Part shown: positions 8,958-17,222 of the stretch, one piece after another | Position numbering within the stretch: the first letter of the stretch is position 1 | Layout of the letters: every line of letters begins with the position of its first letter | Source of the DNA: Streptomyces sp. NRRL B-1347 | GTDB lineage: Bacteria > Actinomycetota > Actinomycetes > Streptomycetales > Streptomycetaceae | NCBI RefSeq assembly: GCF_000720325.1 | Contig: NZ_JOJM01000020.1 | Coordinates: 1 to 64,000, forward strand | Reading direction: 5' to 3' | DNA length: 64,000 nucleotides | Notes under the pieces: generated by a model | Seen by the model: the letters and a program-made list of their open reading frames with translations, nothing else | Databases searched by the model: none | What the model was told of the DNA's origin: nothing | Translations under genes and position numbers: made by a program

Positions 8958-9905
8958 TCAGCGCTGGACGAACACGTAGTCCGCCCCGTACGGCACGGAG
9001 ACGATCGCGCCGGGCCTGCACGCGCCGGCGGGCTGGACGCCGCCCACGGTGTTCAGGCGCAGGATCTCGACGGTGTGGGCGAGGAGGCCGCTGTGCCGCC
9101 CGGCCTGCTCGGCCTTGAGGTCGAGCTCGGGGATGTTCTTCGCGCCGTTCGGCGTCTTGGAGATCAGCTTTCCGGTGACGGCGCTGCGGTCCGGGGCCCG
9201 CCAGCGCGGCGTACCGGAGTTGGGGGCGACGAAGTCGTGCGCGATGCGGCCGCCGAGCGTCGCGCGCACGTCGCGCTGGGCGAAGGCGAACTTCCCGTCC
9301 GCACCCTTGGCGCACTGGTAGATCTGCTTGCCCTTGACGACGGAGGCCTGGAAGCCGCGCGCCGCCGCGCCCGCGCCGACCTTCGCGGTGACCTTGTGCA
9401 GCTGCCCGCGGACGGCTCCGCCGGGGAACTCCGCTGTGTGCAGATTGGCGTAGAAGCCCTTGGGGTCCGCCTTCAGACGCTTGAGCAGGGCCGCGTCGCG
9501 CACCTTGACGGTGCCGGTGACCCGCCGGTGCTCCGCGTTCGCCAGGAGCTGGGTGAAGTCGACCTTGACGCCGCCGTTCGTGCCCCTGCCGCCCTGGTGG
9601 ATGTGGAGCGCGGTCGGCCTGTCCGTGCCGCGCCACGTGGCGGTGACGGTGACCTTGTCGCCCTTGATCCGTACGAACTGGAGCGCGGCGCCGTCCTTGT
9701 CGCCGACGGCGGGGCCGCCCGGCACGGGCACCTCGTTGGCGCCGTTCAAGCTCGCGACGAGGAGGGATCCGCCGGAGCCACCGCTGCGGCCGTCCGCCGC
9801 CGCCGGAGGCACGGCCGTGACCACGGCGCCCGCGGCGGCCACCGCGATCACGGAGGCGAGCAGCGTCCGCCGACGGTTCTTCGCAGAAGTGGTGATACTG
9901 CCCAT
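8958..9905 (-). CDS. secreted CHRD domain plus DUF3455 protein
   Basis: 315 aa. Signal peptide about residues 1-36 (RRRTLLASVIAVAAAGAVVTA then AAADG). A CHRD (chordin-like) domain at about 45-150 shows LNGANEVP and HIHQGGRGTNGG. After it comes a DUF3455-type domain with KQIYQCAKG, VAPNSGTPRW and AHTVEILRLNTVGG, ending in ADYVFVQR. Both domains occur in secreted bacterial proteins of unknown role; finding them on one chain is notable. The ATG at 9905 (MGSITTSAKNRRR) gives a proper signal peptide; the 40 upstream in-frame codons cross an inverted repeat and are untranslated leader. It is bounded by good terminators and is probably monocistronic. Confidence 0.8.
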   Translation of the reverse strand: MGSITTSAKNRRRTLLASVIAVAAAGAVVTAVPPAAADGRSGGSGGSLLVASLNGANEVPVPGGPAVGDKDGAALQFVRIKGDKVTVTATWRGTDRPTALHIHQGGRGTNGGVKVDFTQLLANAEHRRVTGTVKVRDAALLKRLKADPKGFYANLHTAEFPGGAVRGQLHKVTAKVGAGAAARGFQASVVKGKQIYQCAKGADGKFAFAQRDVRATLGGRIAHDFVAPNSGTPRWRAPDRSAVTGKLISKTPNGAKNIPELDLKAEQAGRHSGLLAHTVEILRLNTVGGVQPAGACRPGAIVSVPYGADYVFVQR

Positions 9906-9975
9906 GACGTGAAATCTCCCCGTTCCATAGCCAACGCCCCCTGCGTCAGCTTCTGGGCATGAGTACGGAACGGAT

Positions 9976-10002
9976 CCGAGCCTGGACTCAATCCAGGCTC
10001 GG
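9976..10002 (-). terminator. stem-loop between the polyprenyl synthase and CHRD genes
   Basis: ccgagcctgga-ctcaa-tccaggctcgg: perfect 11-bp arms with a 5-nt loop, 60 nt past the polyprenyl synthase stop on the minus strand. It has no U-tract, so it could instead be an operator of the downstream CHRD gene, whose start is 71 nt further on. Confidence 0.5.
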
Positions 10003-10051
10003 GAATTCCCTGTGACGCCCGTCACACCCCGGGCGGGGGTCGGAGCGGGGT

Positions 10052-10073
10052 CGGGCGGGGATCACCCCGCCCG
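10052..10073 (-). terminator. hairpin with the polyprenyl synthase stop codon in its loop
   Basis: cgggcgggg-atca-ccccgcccg: perfect 9-bp arms. On the minus strand the TGA stop (10064-10062) lies in the 4-nt loop, so the stem is built from the last codons and the first bases after the gene. It could terminate transcription or slow ribosomes at the stop. Confidence 0.55.
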
Positions 10074-11072
10074 GTGCACCACCAGGTCGCAGAGCTCGAC
10101 GAGGGCGGACTTGGCGTCCCCCTCGGGCAGCGGAGCCAGCGTGGCCCGCGCCTCCTGCGCGTACCGCACGGTGTCCCGCCGGGCCTGTTCGAGCGCGGGG
10201 TGGGCCCGCAGCAGCGAGAGCGCCTCGGCGTGCCGGGCGTCGTCCGTGAGGTCGGAGTCGAGCAGCTCGCTCAGTGCGACGTCCTCCGCGAGCCCGAGCC
10301 GCTCCACCCGCTCCCGCAGCCGCAGCACCGGCAGCGTGGGGATGCCCTCGCGCAGGTCCGTGCCGGGCGTCTTGCCGGACTCGGTGGAGTCGGAGGCGAT
10401 GTCGAGCACGTCGTCGGCGAGCTGGAAGGCGACCCCGAGCCGCTCCCCGTACTGGGTCAGGACGTCCACGACCGTCTCGTCCGCGCCGGACATCATCGCG
10501 CCGAAACGGCCCGCCACGGCGATCAGCGAGCCGGTCTTGCCGCCGATGACGTCCAGGTAGTGCTCGACCGGGTCGCGCCCGTCGCGCGGCCCCGCCGTCT
10601 CCAGGATCTGCCCGGTGACGAGGCGCTCGAAGGCCTCGGCCTGGATGCGGACGGCCTCGGGGCCGAGGTCGGCCAGGATGTGCGAGGCGCGCGCGAACAG
10701 GAAGTCGCCGGTGAGGACGGCCACGGAGTTGCCCCAGCGCTGGTTGGCGCTGGGCACGCCACGGCGCACATCGGCCTCGTCCATCACGTCGTCGTGGTAG
10801 AGCGTCGCGAGGTGCGTGAGCTCCACGACCACGGCGGACGGCACGATGCCGGGCGCATACGGGTCGCCGAACTGGGCCGCCAGCATCACCAGGAGTGGCC
10901 GAAAACGTTTGCCCCCCGCGCGGACGAGGTGCTGCGCGGCCTCGGTGATGAAGGGCACTTCGCTCTTGGTGGCCTCGAGCAGGCCCTCCTCGACAGCCGT
11001 CAATCCGGCCTGGACATCGGCTTCGAGAGCCTGGTCCCGCACGCTCAGCCCGAAGGGCCCGACGACGGTCAC
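10062..11072 (-). CDS. long-chain polyprenyl diphosphate synthase
   Basis: 336 aa soluble prenyltransferase that condenses isopentenyl diphosphate units onto an allylic primer. The first Asp-rich motif is LYHDDVMDEAD (D94, D95, D98) and the second is FQLADDVLDIASD near residue 220. GGKRFRP near 53-60 binds diphosphate and GKTGSL follows. With no aromatic block close before the first motif, a long product is expected. Because genes for menaquinone formation lie in the same window, the most likely product is the C45-type side chain of menaquinone; this is inferred. The ATG at 11072 is followed by a normal N-terminus, and the 5' region has phased GTCGATCA repeats. Confidence 0.9.
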   Translation of the reverse strand: MTVVGPFGLSVRDQALEADVQAGLTAVEEGLLEATKSEVPFITEAAQHLVRAGGKRFRPLLVMLAAQFGDPYAPGIVPSAVVVELTHLATLYHDDVMDEADVRRGVPSANQRWGNSVAVLTGDFLFARASHILADLGPEAVRIQAEAFERLVTGQILETAGPRDGRDPVEHYLDVIGGKTGSLIAVAGRFGAMMSGADETVVDVLTQYGERLGVAFQLADDVLDIASDSTESGKTPGTDLREGIPTLPVLRLRERVERLGLAEDVALSELLDSDLTDDARHAEALSLLRAHPALEQARRDTVRYAQEARATLAPLPEGDAKSALVELCDLVVHRAG

Positions 11073-11094
11073 GAGGGGTTCTCCTGTCTGCTGA

Positions 11095-11150
11095 CGATCA
11101 CAAGTCGATCACTCGGTCGATCATTCGTCGATGACACGGTTTGTCGATGT
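11095..11150 (-). promoter_or_regulatory. phased GTCGATCA-type repeats upstream of the polyprenyl synthase
   Basis: cgatca at 11095, 11106 and 11118, cgatga at 11129 and cgatgt at 11145, each (except the first, preceded by ga) preceded by gt. The first four are spaced 11, 12 and 11 bp, close to one helical turn, 23 to 62 bp upstream of the ATG. This looks like a multimeric binding site on one DNA face. The rest of the 352-nt gap (11073-11424) shows no gene. Confidence 0.45.
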
Positions 11151-11424
11151 GTCGCTGCCATCACTCAAGTCAGCGTATCCGGTCGCCTTTCGATCACAGC
11201 CAGCGCCTGCCCGACCAGAGGGGACCAGCCTGCCCGATAGACAGGAAATGACCGATTTACCACCTGGCGGGCGAAGCGCCCCACATGCCAATCGGCCTCC
11301 GCACGACCTGCCGATCATCCTCCGCGCGACCGTCGCCGCCGCCCCGTGGCGCGGCCCACGACGGCCCGCGACGCCGGACCGCGCCACCTGAGCGGACGGC
11401 CGCCCGGCACCCTGCCGGGTACCC

Positions 11425-12270
11425 TTACGCGCGCTGCCTGCCACCCACCGCTTTCCGGCCATCGGCACCCAGCATCCGCTCCAGAACGGCGGCGATCCCG
11501 TCCTCCTCGTTGGACAGCGTCAATTCGTCCGCCACCGCCTTGAGTTCGTGGTGGGCGTTGGCCATCGCCACGCCGTGCGCGGCCCAGGCGAACATGGGGA
11601 TGTCGTTCGGCATGTCACCGAACGCGATCGTGTCGGCGGCCCGCAGGCCGAGCCGCTCCGCCGCGAGGGCGAGCCCGGTCGCCTTGGTGACCCCGCAGGG
11701 CTGGAGCTCCACCGTGCCGGGCCCGGACATCGTCACCGTGGCGAGCGACCCGACGACCCCCCGGGCGACCGCCGCCAACTCGTCGTCCGCCAGCGTGGGG
11801 TGCCGCAGCAGCACCTTGCTGATCGGCTCCTCCCACAGCACGCTCCGGCCGGGCACCCGCATCGCGGGCAGCGTCGGGTGCGGCATCTCGTACCCGGGCT
11901 CGATCAGGGTCAGGCCCTCGGCGCCGTCCTGGTCGACCGCCGCGAAGACCTGGCCGACCTCCGCCTCGATCTTGCCGAGCGCCACCTCGGCCAGCTCCCG
12001 GTCCAGGGTCACCGACCACACCATGCGGTCGGCCCCGGCGTCGTACAGCTGCGCCCCCTGCCCGCACACGGCGAGCCCGTCGTACCCGAGGTCGTCGAAG
12101 AGCGGGCGCACGCGGGGCGCGGGGCGTCCGGTGACGACGAGGTGCCGCGCTCCGCCCTCGCTCGCGGCGGCCAGCGCCCGGCGGGAGCGGTCGGAGACCG
12201 TGTCGTCGCCGCGCAGCAGCGTTCCGTCCAGGTCAGTAGCGATGAGGGAATATGCGAGGGGAGCGGCCAT
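11425..12270 (-). CDS. HAD-superfamily phosphatase (Cof type)
   Basis: 281 aa, cytoplasmic. Motif I is LIATDLDGTLL (nucleophile D13, acid/base D15), motif II includes VVTGRP, the motif III Lys is in ISKVLLRHP or VTKATG, and motif IV is IAFGDMPNDIPMF. A C2-type cap domain lies between motifs II and III, as in Cof/YbiV sugar-phosphate phosphatases. The substrate is unknown. The ATG at 12270 (MAAPLAYSLIATD) was preferred over in-frame codons 45 nt upstream. A perfect dyad (12311-12327) lies 41 nt upstream and may be its operator. Confidence 0.9.
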   Translation of the reverse strand: MAAPLAYSLIATDLDGTLLRGDDTVSDRSRRALAAASEGGARHLVVTGRPAPRVRPLFDDLGYDGLAVCGQGAQLYDAGADRMVWSVTLDRELAEVALGKIEAEVGQVFAAVDQDGAEGLTLIEPGYEMPHPTLPAMRVPGRSVLWEEPISKVLLRHPTLADDELAAVARGVVGSLATVTMSGPGTVELQPCGVTKATGLALAAERLGLRAADTIAFGDMPNDIPMFAWAAHGVAMANAHHELKAVADELTLSNEEDGIAAVLERMLGADGRKAVGGRQRA

Positions 12271-12649
12271 GATCCGAAGAATACGGATCTGAGCCCGACC
12301 GGTAAGCCGTGTCACAGGACCTGTGACGCTTTGGGTGCGCCCGGCGCACTCCCGGCATGCACCAGGTCGTGCGGCCGACGTCCCCTGCTCGTACGCGCCG
12401 GGGGCGCAGAGGCGCGCCGAGCGTGACCGCCCGCTCCCGGTTCACCGGAACGAGGCGGGCCGTACGGCGGTCACGACGACGCGGGCAGCGGCCCCGAACC
12501 TCCTTGTGGACGCGGCGCCTTGGCCCGGCCCCCGCGCCCGCTGCGCGCTCCGCGCACCGGAACTTCCGCAGGTGGCGGAACCTCCCGGCGCCCGGCCACG
12601 TCACAGGAGTATCGATACGCCCGGAACGAAGACTGAGGCAAGGAACGAC
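12271..12649. other. 379-nt divergent intergenic region
   Basis: Separates the HAD phosphatase gene (minus) from a small secreted-protein gene (plus). It contains the dyad at 12311-12327 and a 10-bp palindrome gtatcgatac at 12609-12618 near the plus-strand ribosome site. Open frames run through it but have no Shine-Dalgarno or family similarity. I see no gene. Confidence 0.5.
12311..12327. promoter_or_regulatory. gtcacag-gac-ctgtgac inverted repeat
   Basis: Perfect 7-bp arms with a 3-bp centre, 41-57 nt upstream of the HAD phosphatase start, where a promoter would be expected. The half-site resembles those of dimeric regulators; the factor is unknown. Confidence 0.4.
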
Positions 12650-12910
12650 ATGGCCCTCCCGCAGAACCGCAAGCTCGCCCTCGCCACCGCGACCGCCCTC
12701 GCGCTGCTCACCGCGGGCCTCGCCTGGCAGGCCTCGGCCGCGGACGCCGACGGGAGCGGCCGCCCGGCCGCGCCCGGGGCGGGGGCGAAGTCGGACACCG
12801 TACGCAGCGAGCCCGCCGAGCACGCCCCGGGCGCGGCCGGGGCGTACTGGACCCCGGAGCGCATGCGCGCGGCCGAGCCGGCCCCGATGCCGGTGGTCCC
12901 TGGCGAGTGA
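12650..12910 (+). CDS. small secreted protein resembling a protease propeptide
   Basis: 86 aa. The signal peptide (KLALATATALALLTAGLAWQASA, about residues 8-30) is followed by about 55 residues rich in Ala, Pro and Gly, ending AYWTPERMRAAEPAPMPVVPGE. The YWTPERMRAA-PAP motif is one I associate with the segment just before the catalytic domain of secreted trypsin-like proteases in Streptomyces. Here the frame stops right after it and the next gene runs on the opposite strand, so no protease domain follows. It may be a relic or a free-standing small secreted protein. The start has aagga about 8 nt upstream. Confidence 0.6.
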   Translation: MALPQNRKLALATATALALLTAGLAWQASAADADGSGRPAAPGAGAKSDTVRSEPAEHAPGAAGAYWTPERMRAAEPAPMPVVPGE

Positions 12911-12947
12911 CCACCCGCGGCGGCGGCACGGCGCCCGAGCCCGGCGC

Positions 12948-14150
12948 TCAGCCGTACGCGGCTGCCAGGTGCCGGGCCAGCCGCGGTGACGCGAACTCCG
13001 TGCCGCACACGAACCGCATCACCGGCCCGTACGACGACCCGGCCAGCATGCCCGTGAAGTAGAGCCCCGGCACCGAGGAGGCGTAGCCCTCGCCGAGCCG
13101 GGGCGTGCCGCGGCTGACGGCCATGTGGGCCCGCAGGCCGTGGCCGAGGAAGCTCAGGGCCGCGAGGTCGACGCGGTAGCCCGTGGCGGCGATGACGTGG
13201 TCGGCGGTGAGCTCCCGGGTCCGGCCGCCGAGTGACTCCACCGTCAGGACGGGGCGGCCGTCGTGGGTCTCGGCCCGCACCACGCGTCGCATCTCGCGGG
13301 CGTCGACCCGGTCCTGGAAGCGCTCGCGCAGCCACCAGGCGCCGAGCGGGCCGAGGACGCGGCGGGTGAGGAAGTGCCGGGTCACCGGCGGGAGATGGCG
13401 GTACAGGTCGGCGTGGTAGCTCAGCGCGTACAGCGTCCAGGCGCGGCCGAAGGGGGACTCCGGGCGCAGCCTGGGCTGCTCCCACGGGGGCGCGCCGAAG
13501 CCGATGGCGCCCCTGCCGCGGGCCACGAGCCGGACCCGGGCGCCCGCCTCGGCGGCGAGCACGGCCGTCTCCAGGGCGGACTGGCCCGCGCCGACGACGA
13601 GGAGGTCGGTGTCCGCGTACCGCGACAGGTCGTGGTGCTGGGCGCTGTGCGAGAGGGGGCCCGCGGGCGAGGGCCCGTCGGGCACGGCGGCGGCCAGGGC
13701 GGGCGGGAGCTGCGAGAGGCCCGTCAGACCGCTGGCGACGACGACGGCGGGGGCGGTGAACTGCTCCCCCGAGTCGAGCTTGAGCTCGAAGCCGCCGCGC
13801 TCGCCGCGCTCGACGGACACCACCCGCACCCGCTCGAGGCCGGGCACGAGCTTCTCCTGGAACCACTGTCCGTACTGGGAGAACGTTTCGACCGGGATGA
13901 TGTCCTCGTCCGTGAGCAGCCGTGGGATGCCCGCGTCGGCGCAGTAGTCGGCGAGGGTGTGGCCCGGCTGCGGGGCGTCGATGCTGGACGCCGCCGGGGT
14001 CGACTTCAGGAGCATGCCCGCGGGCATGTGGGAGCGCCAGCTGACCATGGGGTCGCCGAAGACGCGTACCGGTATGCCGCGGGCGCGGAGGTGGGCTGCG
14101 GTGGACAGGCCGTAGGGGCCCGCCCCGATGACTGCTACTGGTTGCTTCAC
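12948..14150 (-). CDS. FAD/NAD(P)-binding oxidoreductase (flavin monooxygenase-like)
   Basis: 400 aa. The Rossmann motif VAVIGAGPYGLS (residues 4-15) binds FAD and a second, LLVVGAGQSALETA near 180, binds NAD(P)H; VIAATGYRVD is the ATG-like motif. This layout matches class B flavin monooxygenases of the lysine/ornithine N-hydroxylase and BVMO-like group, cytoplasmic, substrate unknown. The GTG start at 14150 (VKQPVAVIGAG) has ggaggg 5 nt upstream. It lies 190 nt downstream of an ATP-grasp gene on the same strand, and the two may form one operon that builds or modifies an amino-acid-derived product. The gap is C-rich, with many ccccctg runs. Confidence 0.85.
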   Translation of the reverse strand: MKQPVAVIGAGPYGLSTAAHLRARGIPVRVFGDPMVSWRSHMPAGMLLKSTPAASSIDAPQPGHTLADYCADAGIPRLLTDEDIIPVETFSQYGQWFQEKLVPGLERVRVVSVERGERGGFELKLDSGEQFTAPAVVVASGLTGLSQLPPALAAAVPDGPSPAGPLSHSAQHHDLSRYADTDLLVVGAGQSALETAVLAAEAGARVRLVARGRGAIGFGAPPWEQPRLRPESPFGRAWTLYALSYHADLYRHLPPVTRHFLTRRVLGPLGAWWLRERFQDRVDAREMRRVVRAETHDGRPVLTVESLGGRTRELTADHVIAATGYRVDLAALSFLGHGLRAHMAVSRGTPRLGEGYASSVPGLYFTGMLAGSSYGPVMRFVCGTEFASPRLARHLAAAYG

Positions 14151-14340
14151 GAAGTCCCTCCCCAGGACATCGCATGCGCCGCGCCGTCGCACGGCACACG
14201 GTCTTACCTCGTGGGTATTCCTTTGTCCCCCGCTGTGCCCCCGCCGTGTCCCCCTGCCGCATCCCCCTGTGGGCTCCCCTGTGCTGTCCCCGCCGGGATG
14301 CCTTCGCCGCCGTGCCCCTGGTCGGGCGGGCGGGCGGTGG

Positions 14341-15627
14341 TCATCTCGCCGTCGTGCCGCCCCGCCGGCTGGTCCGCCACAGCTGGTACAGGTGGATCGC
14401 ACCTGGTCGTACGAAGCGCGCCAGCATCGTGAAGAACGGCTTCATGTCGTCGGCGGCGAGCCAGGCGAACTCCGTGCCGCTGGCCCGGGCGGGGGCGTGG
14501 GGCGTGAGGTACCCGCTGCGGCGGTAGGCGATGAGCGCGGGCAGGTCGATGTTCTCCACCACATAGCGGTGGCCGGTGCGCTGGTCGCCCTCGGGGACCT
14601 CGCGGCCTGTCAGGTGCAGGTGCATGGCCCGGACGACGTCGATGCCCGTCTCGCTCTCGAAGAGACGGAACTGGGCGCCCATGCGCGGGTTGAAGTCGAG
14701 CAGTTTGTACTGACCGTCGCGCCGGTCGAAGCGCAGGTCCAGGTCGATGATGCCGGTGAAGCCGATCTCTTTGATGAAACGCGCGGCGAGGTCGGCGAGT
14801 TCCGGGTTGTCGACGACGTACGCGTTGGCCGTCATGCCCGCGTGCGGCGGCCAGGAGCGGACCTTCACCCCGGTGAACAGCGCGAGGGGCGAGGAGTTGT
14901 CGTCGAAGTAGGCGTGCACCACCCAGTCCTCGGCCTGCTCGCGCGGCAGGTACTCCTGGAGGATCACCCCGGGTCGCTCACCCCAGTCCCGGGCCAGCTC
15001 GCGCAGGCCGGTGGCGGTGTCGATGCGGGTGGTGCCGTGCACGGCGGGCCGCTCGCGGCGCTGGAACGCCTCGCGGTTCTTCGCCACCACCGGGAAGGTC
15101 GCCGTCGCGGCGAACTTCTCGATGTCGTCCTGGCTCTGCGGGCACGCCGACGCGGGCGAGCTGAGGCCGTGCTCCACGCACAGTTCGTGCAGTCCCTGCT
15201 TGCTGGCGAGGCGGCGCGGCAGGGCGGCGTCGACACGCGGGAACAGGAAGCCCCCGAAGTCCGTTTCGCTCAGCTCCCGCTGGTGCTCGGCGATGAGGAC
15301 GGCCGCTTCCTCATCGGTCGGGATGAGCACCGTCGGCCTGCCGATGCGCCGCCCTATCCGCAGCAGTCCGTCGATCAGATGTCCCGGATCTTCCGCTCCG
15401 GTGGTGCGCCACGGAAAGGCGCCGGTGAGATAGCGGGACACGGCCGCGGGCGTGTGCCGGTCCTCGGTGATCGCGTACATCGGCACGCCGATGCGGCCGA
15501 GGCTCCGGATCGCCCCCACGCCGCCGTGGTGCAGTGGATAGTCGCCGAACTTCACGATCAGTCCGGGCACTTCACGGTCAGGCGTGCATGGCACACCACC
15601 GCTGGAATTGGTCACGGGTCCCCCCAT
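14341..15627 (-). CDS. ATP-grasp ligase-like protein
   Basis: 428 aa. The ATP-grasp fold, which forms acyl-phosphate intermediates and then an amide or ester bond, is shown by VPMYAITEDRHTPAA (N-domain), FPVVAKNREA (ATP-binding Lys), VILQEYLPREQAEDWVVHAYFD and the metal-binding GIIDLDLRFD...LLDFNPRMGAQFRLF. It resembles D-aspartate ligase/carbamoyl-phosphate-synthase-L-chain-like proteins of actinobacteria. The substrate is unknown. Pairing with the flavin oxidoreductase downstream suggests a small specialised pathway. The start is given at ATG 15627; GTG at 15615, with gggggga 4 nt upstream, is an equally good choice. It is divergent from the fumarylacetoacetase gene. Confidence 0.8.
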   Translation of the reverse strand: MGGPVTNSSGGVPCTPDREVPGLIVKFGDYPLHHGGVGAIRSLGRIGVPMYAITEDRHTPAAVSRYLTGAFPWRTTGAEDPGHLIDGLLRIGRRIGRPTVLIPTDEEAAVLIAEHQRELSETDFGGFLFPRVDAALPRRLASKQGLHELCVEHGLSSPASACPQSQDDIEKFAATATFPVVAKNREAFQRRERPAVHGTTRIDTATGLRELARDWGERPGVILQEYLPREQAEDWVVHAYFDDNSSPLALFTGVKVRSWPPHAGMTANAYVVDNPELADLAARFIKEIGFTGIIDLDLRFDRRDGQYKLLDFNPRMGAQFRLFESETGIDVVRAMHLHLTGREVPEGDQRTGHRYVVENIDLPALIAYRRSGYLTPHAPARASGTEFAWLAADDMKPFFTMLARFVRPGAIHLYQLWRTSRRGGTTAR

Positions 15628-15806
15628 GCGTCCGCATCGCACTGACCCGGACCCACCCCGTCCGCGTCCCCCCGAGGAACCTAAGCCGGAACTGAACACT
15701 CCATGCGCGGTTTATCCGGACATTGCTAACTCTTTAGGCACTGCCCGAATACAGAGCTTCCACGTAACGTGTGGGGCACTCAGATTGGAAAGCGAGGCAG
15801 GAACGC

Positions 15807-17117
15807 ATGTCCGAGCAGAATCCGCTCGACCTCCCCGAGGGCGACCCCTTCGGCCCGCACAATCTTCCGTACGGAGTCTTCTCCCCAGCGGGATCCGCCG
15901 CCCCCGCGCCCGGTTCCGCTTCCGGCGCCGCGGCCGGGTCCGCGCCCGTCAGCGAGGGCCGTCGCGTCGGTGTCCGGCTCGGCTCGTACGTCCTCGACGC
16001 GGGGGCCGCCGCGGCCGCGCTCGGCTCGCCCTACGTGTCCCTGCTCGCCCAGCCCACGCTGAACCCGCTGCTCGCCGCGGGCCGCCGGACGTGGAGCGAC
16101 GTCCGCCGCGCCCTGACCGCCTGGGTGACGGTGCCCGCCCACCGCGACGCCATCCGCCCGCTGCTGCACCCCCTCTCCGACGTCACCCTGCACCTGCCCT
16201 TCGACGTCGCCGACTACGTGGACTTCTACGCGTCCGAGCACCACGCGTCGAACCTGGGCCGCATGTTCCGCCCCGACGCACCGGCCCCGCTCACCCCCAA
16301 CTGGAAGCACCTGCCCATCGGTTACCACGGCCGGTCGGGCACCGTCGTGGTCTCCGGGACGGACGTGATCCGCCCCACCGGGCAGCGCAAGACACCCGCC
16401 GACGCCGCCCCGGTCTTCGGCCCGTCCGCCAAGCTCGACATCGAGGCGGAGGTCGGCTTCGTCGTCGGCACGCCCTCCACGCTCGGCACGCCGGTGCCGC
16501 TCGCCGACTTCCGCGAGCACGTCTTCGGCCTGTGCCTGCTCAACGACTGGTCCGCCCGTGACATCCAGGCCTGGGAGTACGTGCCGCTCGGGCCGTTCCT
16601 CGGCAAGTCCTTCGCCACCTCCGTCTCGGCCTGGGTCACGCCTCTCGAAGCCCTGGACGCGGCCCGGGTGGCCCCGCCGGAGCGCACCGAGCCGCTCCTG
16701 CCCTACCTGGACGACTCCGCCGGATCCGCCGGATCCGCCGAGTCCGCGTCCGACGGGCTCGGCGGTTACGACCTCCGCATCACCGTCACCCTGAACGGCG
16801 AGGTCGTCTCCAACCCGCCCTTCTCCACCGTCTACTGGACCGCCGCCCAGCAGCTCGCCCATATGACGGTCAACGGCGCCTCCTTGCGCACCGGCGACTT
16901 CTACGGCTCCGGCACCGTGAGCGGGCCCTCGCCCGACCAGTTCGGCTCCCTCATCGAGCTCACCTGGAACGGCCGCGACCCCCTCGAACTGCCCTCCGGC
17001 AAGCGGACGTTCCTGGAGGACGGTGACGTGGTGACCCTCTCGGCCTGGGCCCCGGGCCCGGACGGCACCCGGGTGGGCCTGGGTGAGGTGACGGGCCGCG
17101 TGGCCGCCGCGCGCTGA
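15807..17117 (+). CDS. fahA: fumarylacetoacetase
   Basis: 436 aa. Hydrolyses fumarylacetoacetate to fumarate and acetoacetate, the last step of tyrosine/homogentisate degradation. An N-terminal SH3-like part begins LPYGVFSP, and the catalytic part shows HLPIGYHGRSGTVVVSG, the metal-binding LDIEAEVGFVVG, LLNDWSARDIQAWEYVPLGPFLGKSF and GTVSGP near the end. Length is close to the eukaryotic enzyme (about 420 aa) plus a Gly/Ser/Ala insert near residues 35-50 and another near 305-315 (SAGSAGSAES). The ATG at 15807 has aggcagga upstream and removes 12 spurious leader codons. The other tyrosine-pathway genes are not in the window. Confidence 0.95.
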   Translation: MSEQNPLDLPEGDPFGPHNLPYGVFSPAGSAAPAPGSASGAAAGSAPVSEGRRVGVRLGSYVLDAGAAAAALGSPYVSLLAQPTLNPLLAAGRRTWSDVRRALTAWVTVPAHRDAIRPLLHPLSDVTLHLPFDVADYVDFYASEHHASNLGRMFRPDAPAPLTPNWKHLPIGYHGRSGTVVVSGTDVIRPTGQRKTPADAAPVFGPSAKLDIEAEVGFVVGTPSTLGTPVPLADFREHVFGLCLLNDWSARDIQAWEYVPLGPFLGKSFATSVSAWVTPLEALDAARVAPPERTEPLLPYLDDSAGSAGSAESASDGLGGYDLRITVTLNGEVVSNPPFSTVYWTAAQQLAHMTVNGASLRTGDFYGSGTVSGPSPDQFGSLIELTWNGRDPLELPSGKRTFLEDGDVVTLSAWAPGPDGTRVGLGEVTGRVAAAR

Positions 17118-17138
17118 GCGCCCGCCTGGCTCGCGCCG

Positions 17139-17175
17139 CCGCCCATCCGCCCCCTCTTCGGGAGCGGGTGGGCGG
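17139..17175. terminator. convergent terminator between fahA and recQ
   Basis: ccgcccatccgc (17139-17150) pairs with gcgggtgggcgg (17164-17175), 12 bp with one G-U on the plus strand and a 13-nt loop. It sits 21 nt after fahA and 45 nt after recQ, so it could serve both strands. Confidence 0.65.
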
Positions 17176-17176
17176 C

Positions 17177-17222
17177 CCCGCGCGGGCCGAGGTCCTGCTC
17201 TGCCCGCGCGGGCCGAGGCCCT
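17177..17222. repeat. 20-bp direct repeat at the recQ 3' end
   Basis: cccgcgcgggccgaggtcct (17177-17196) and the same with one change (17203-17222), 26 bp apart. The second copy runs into the recQ stop codon at 17221-17223. Confidence 0.75.

Noticed and set aside
12323-12649. In-frame upstream extension of the small secreted protein.
   Set aside because: It has no ribosome site, its product is low-complexity, and the signal peptide begins properly at 12650.
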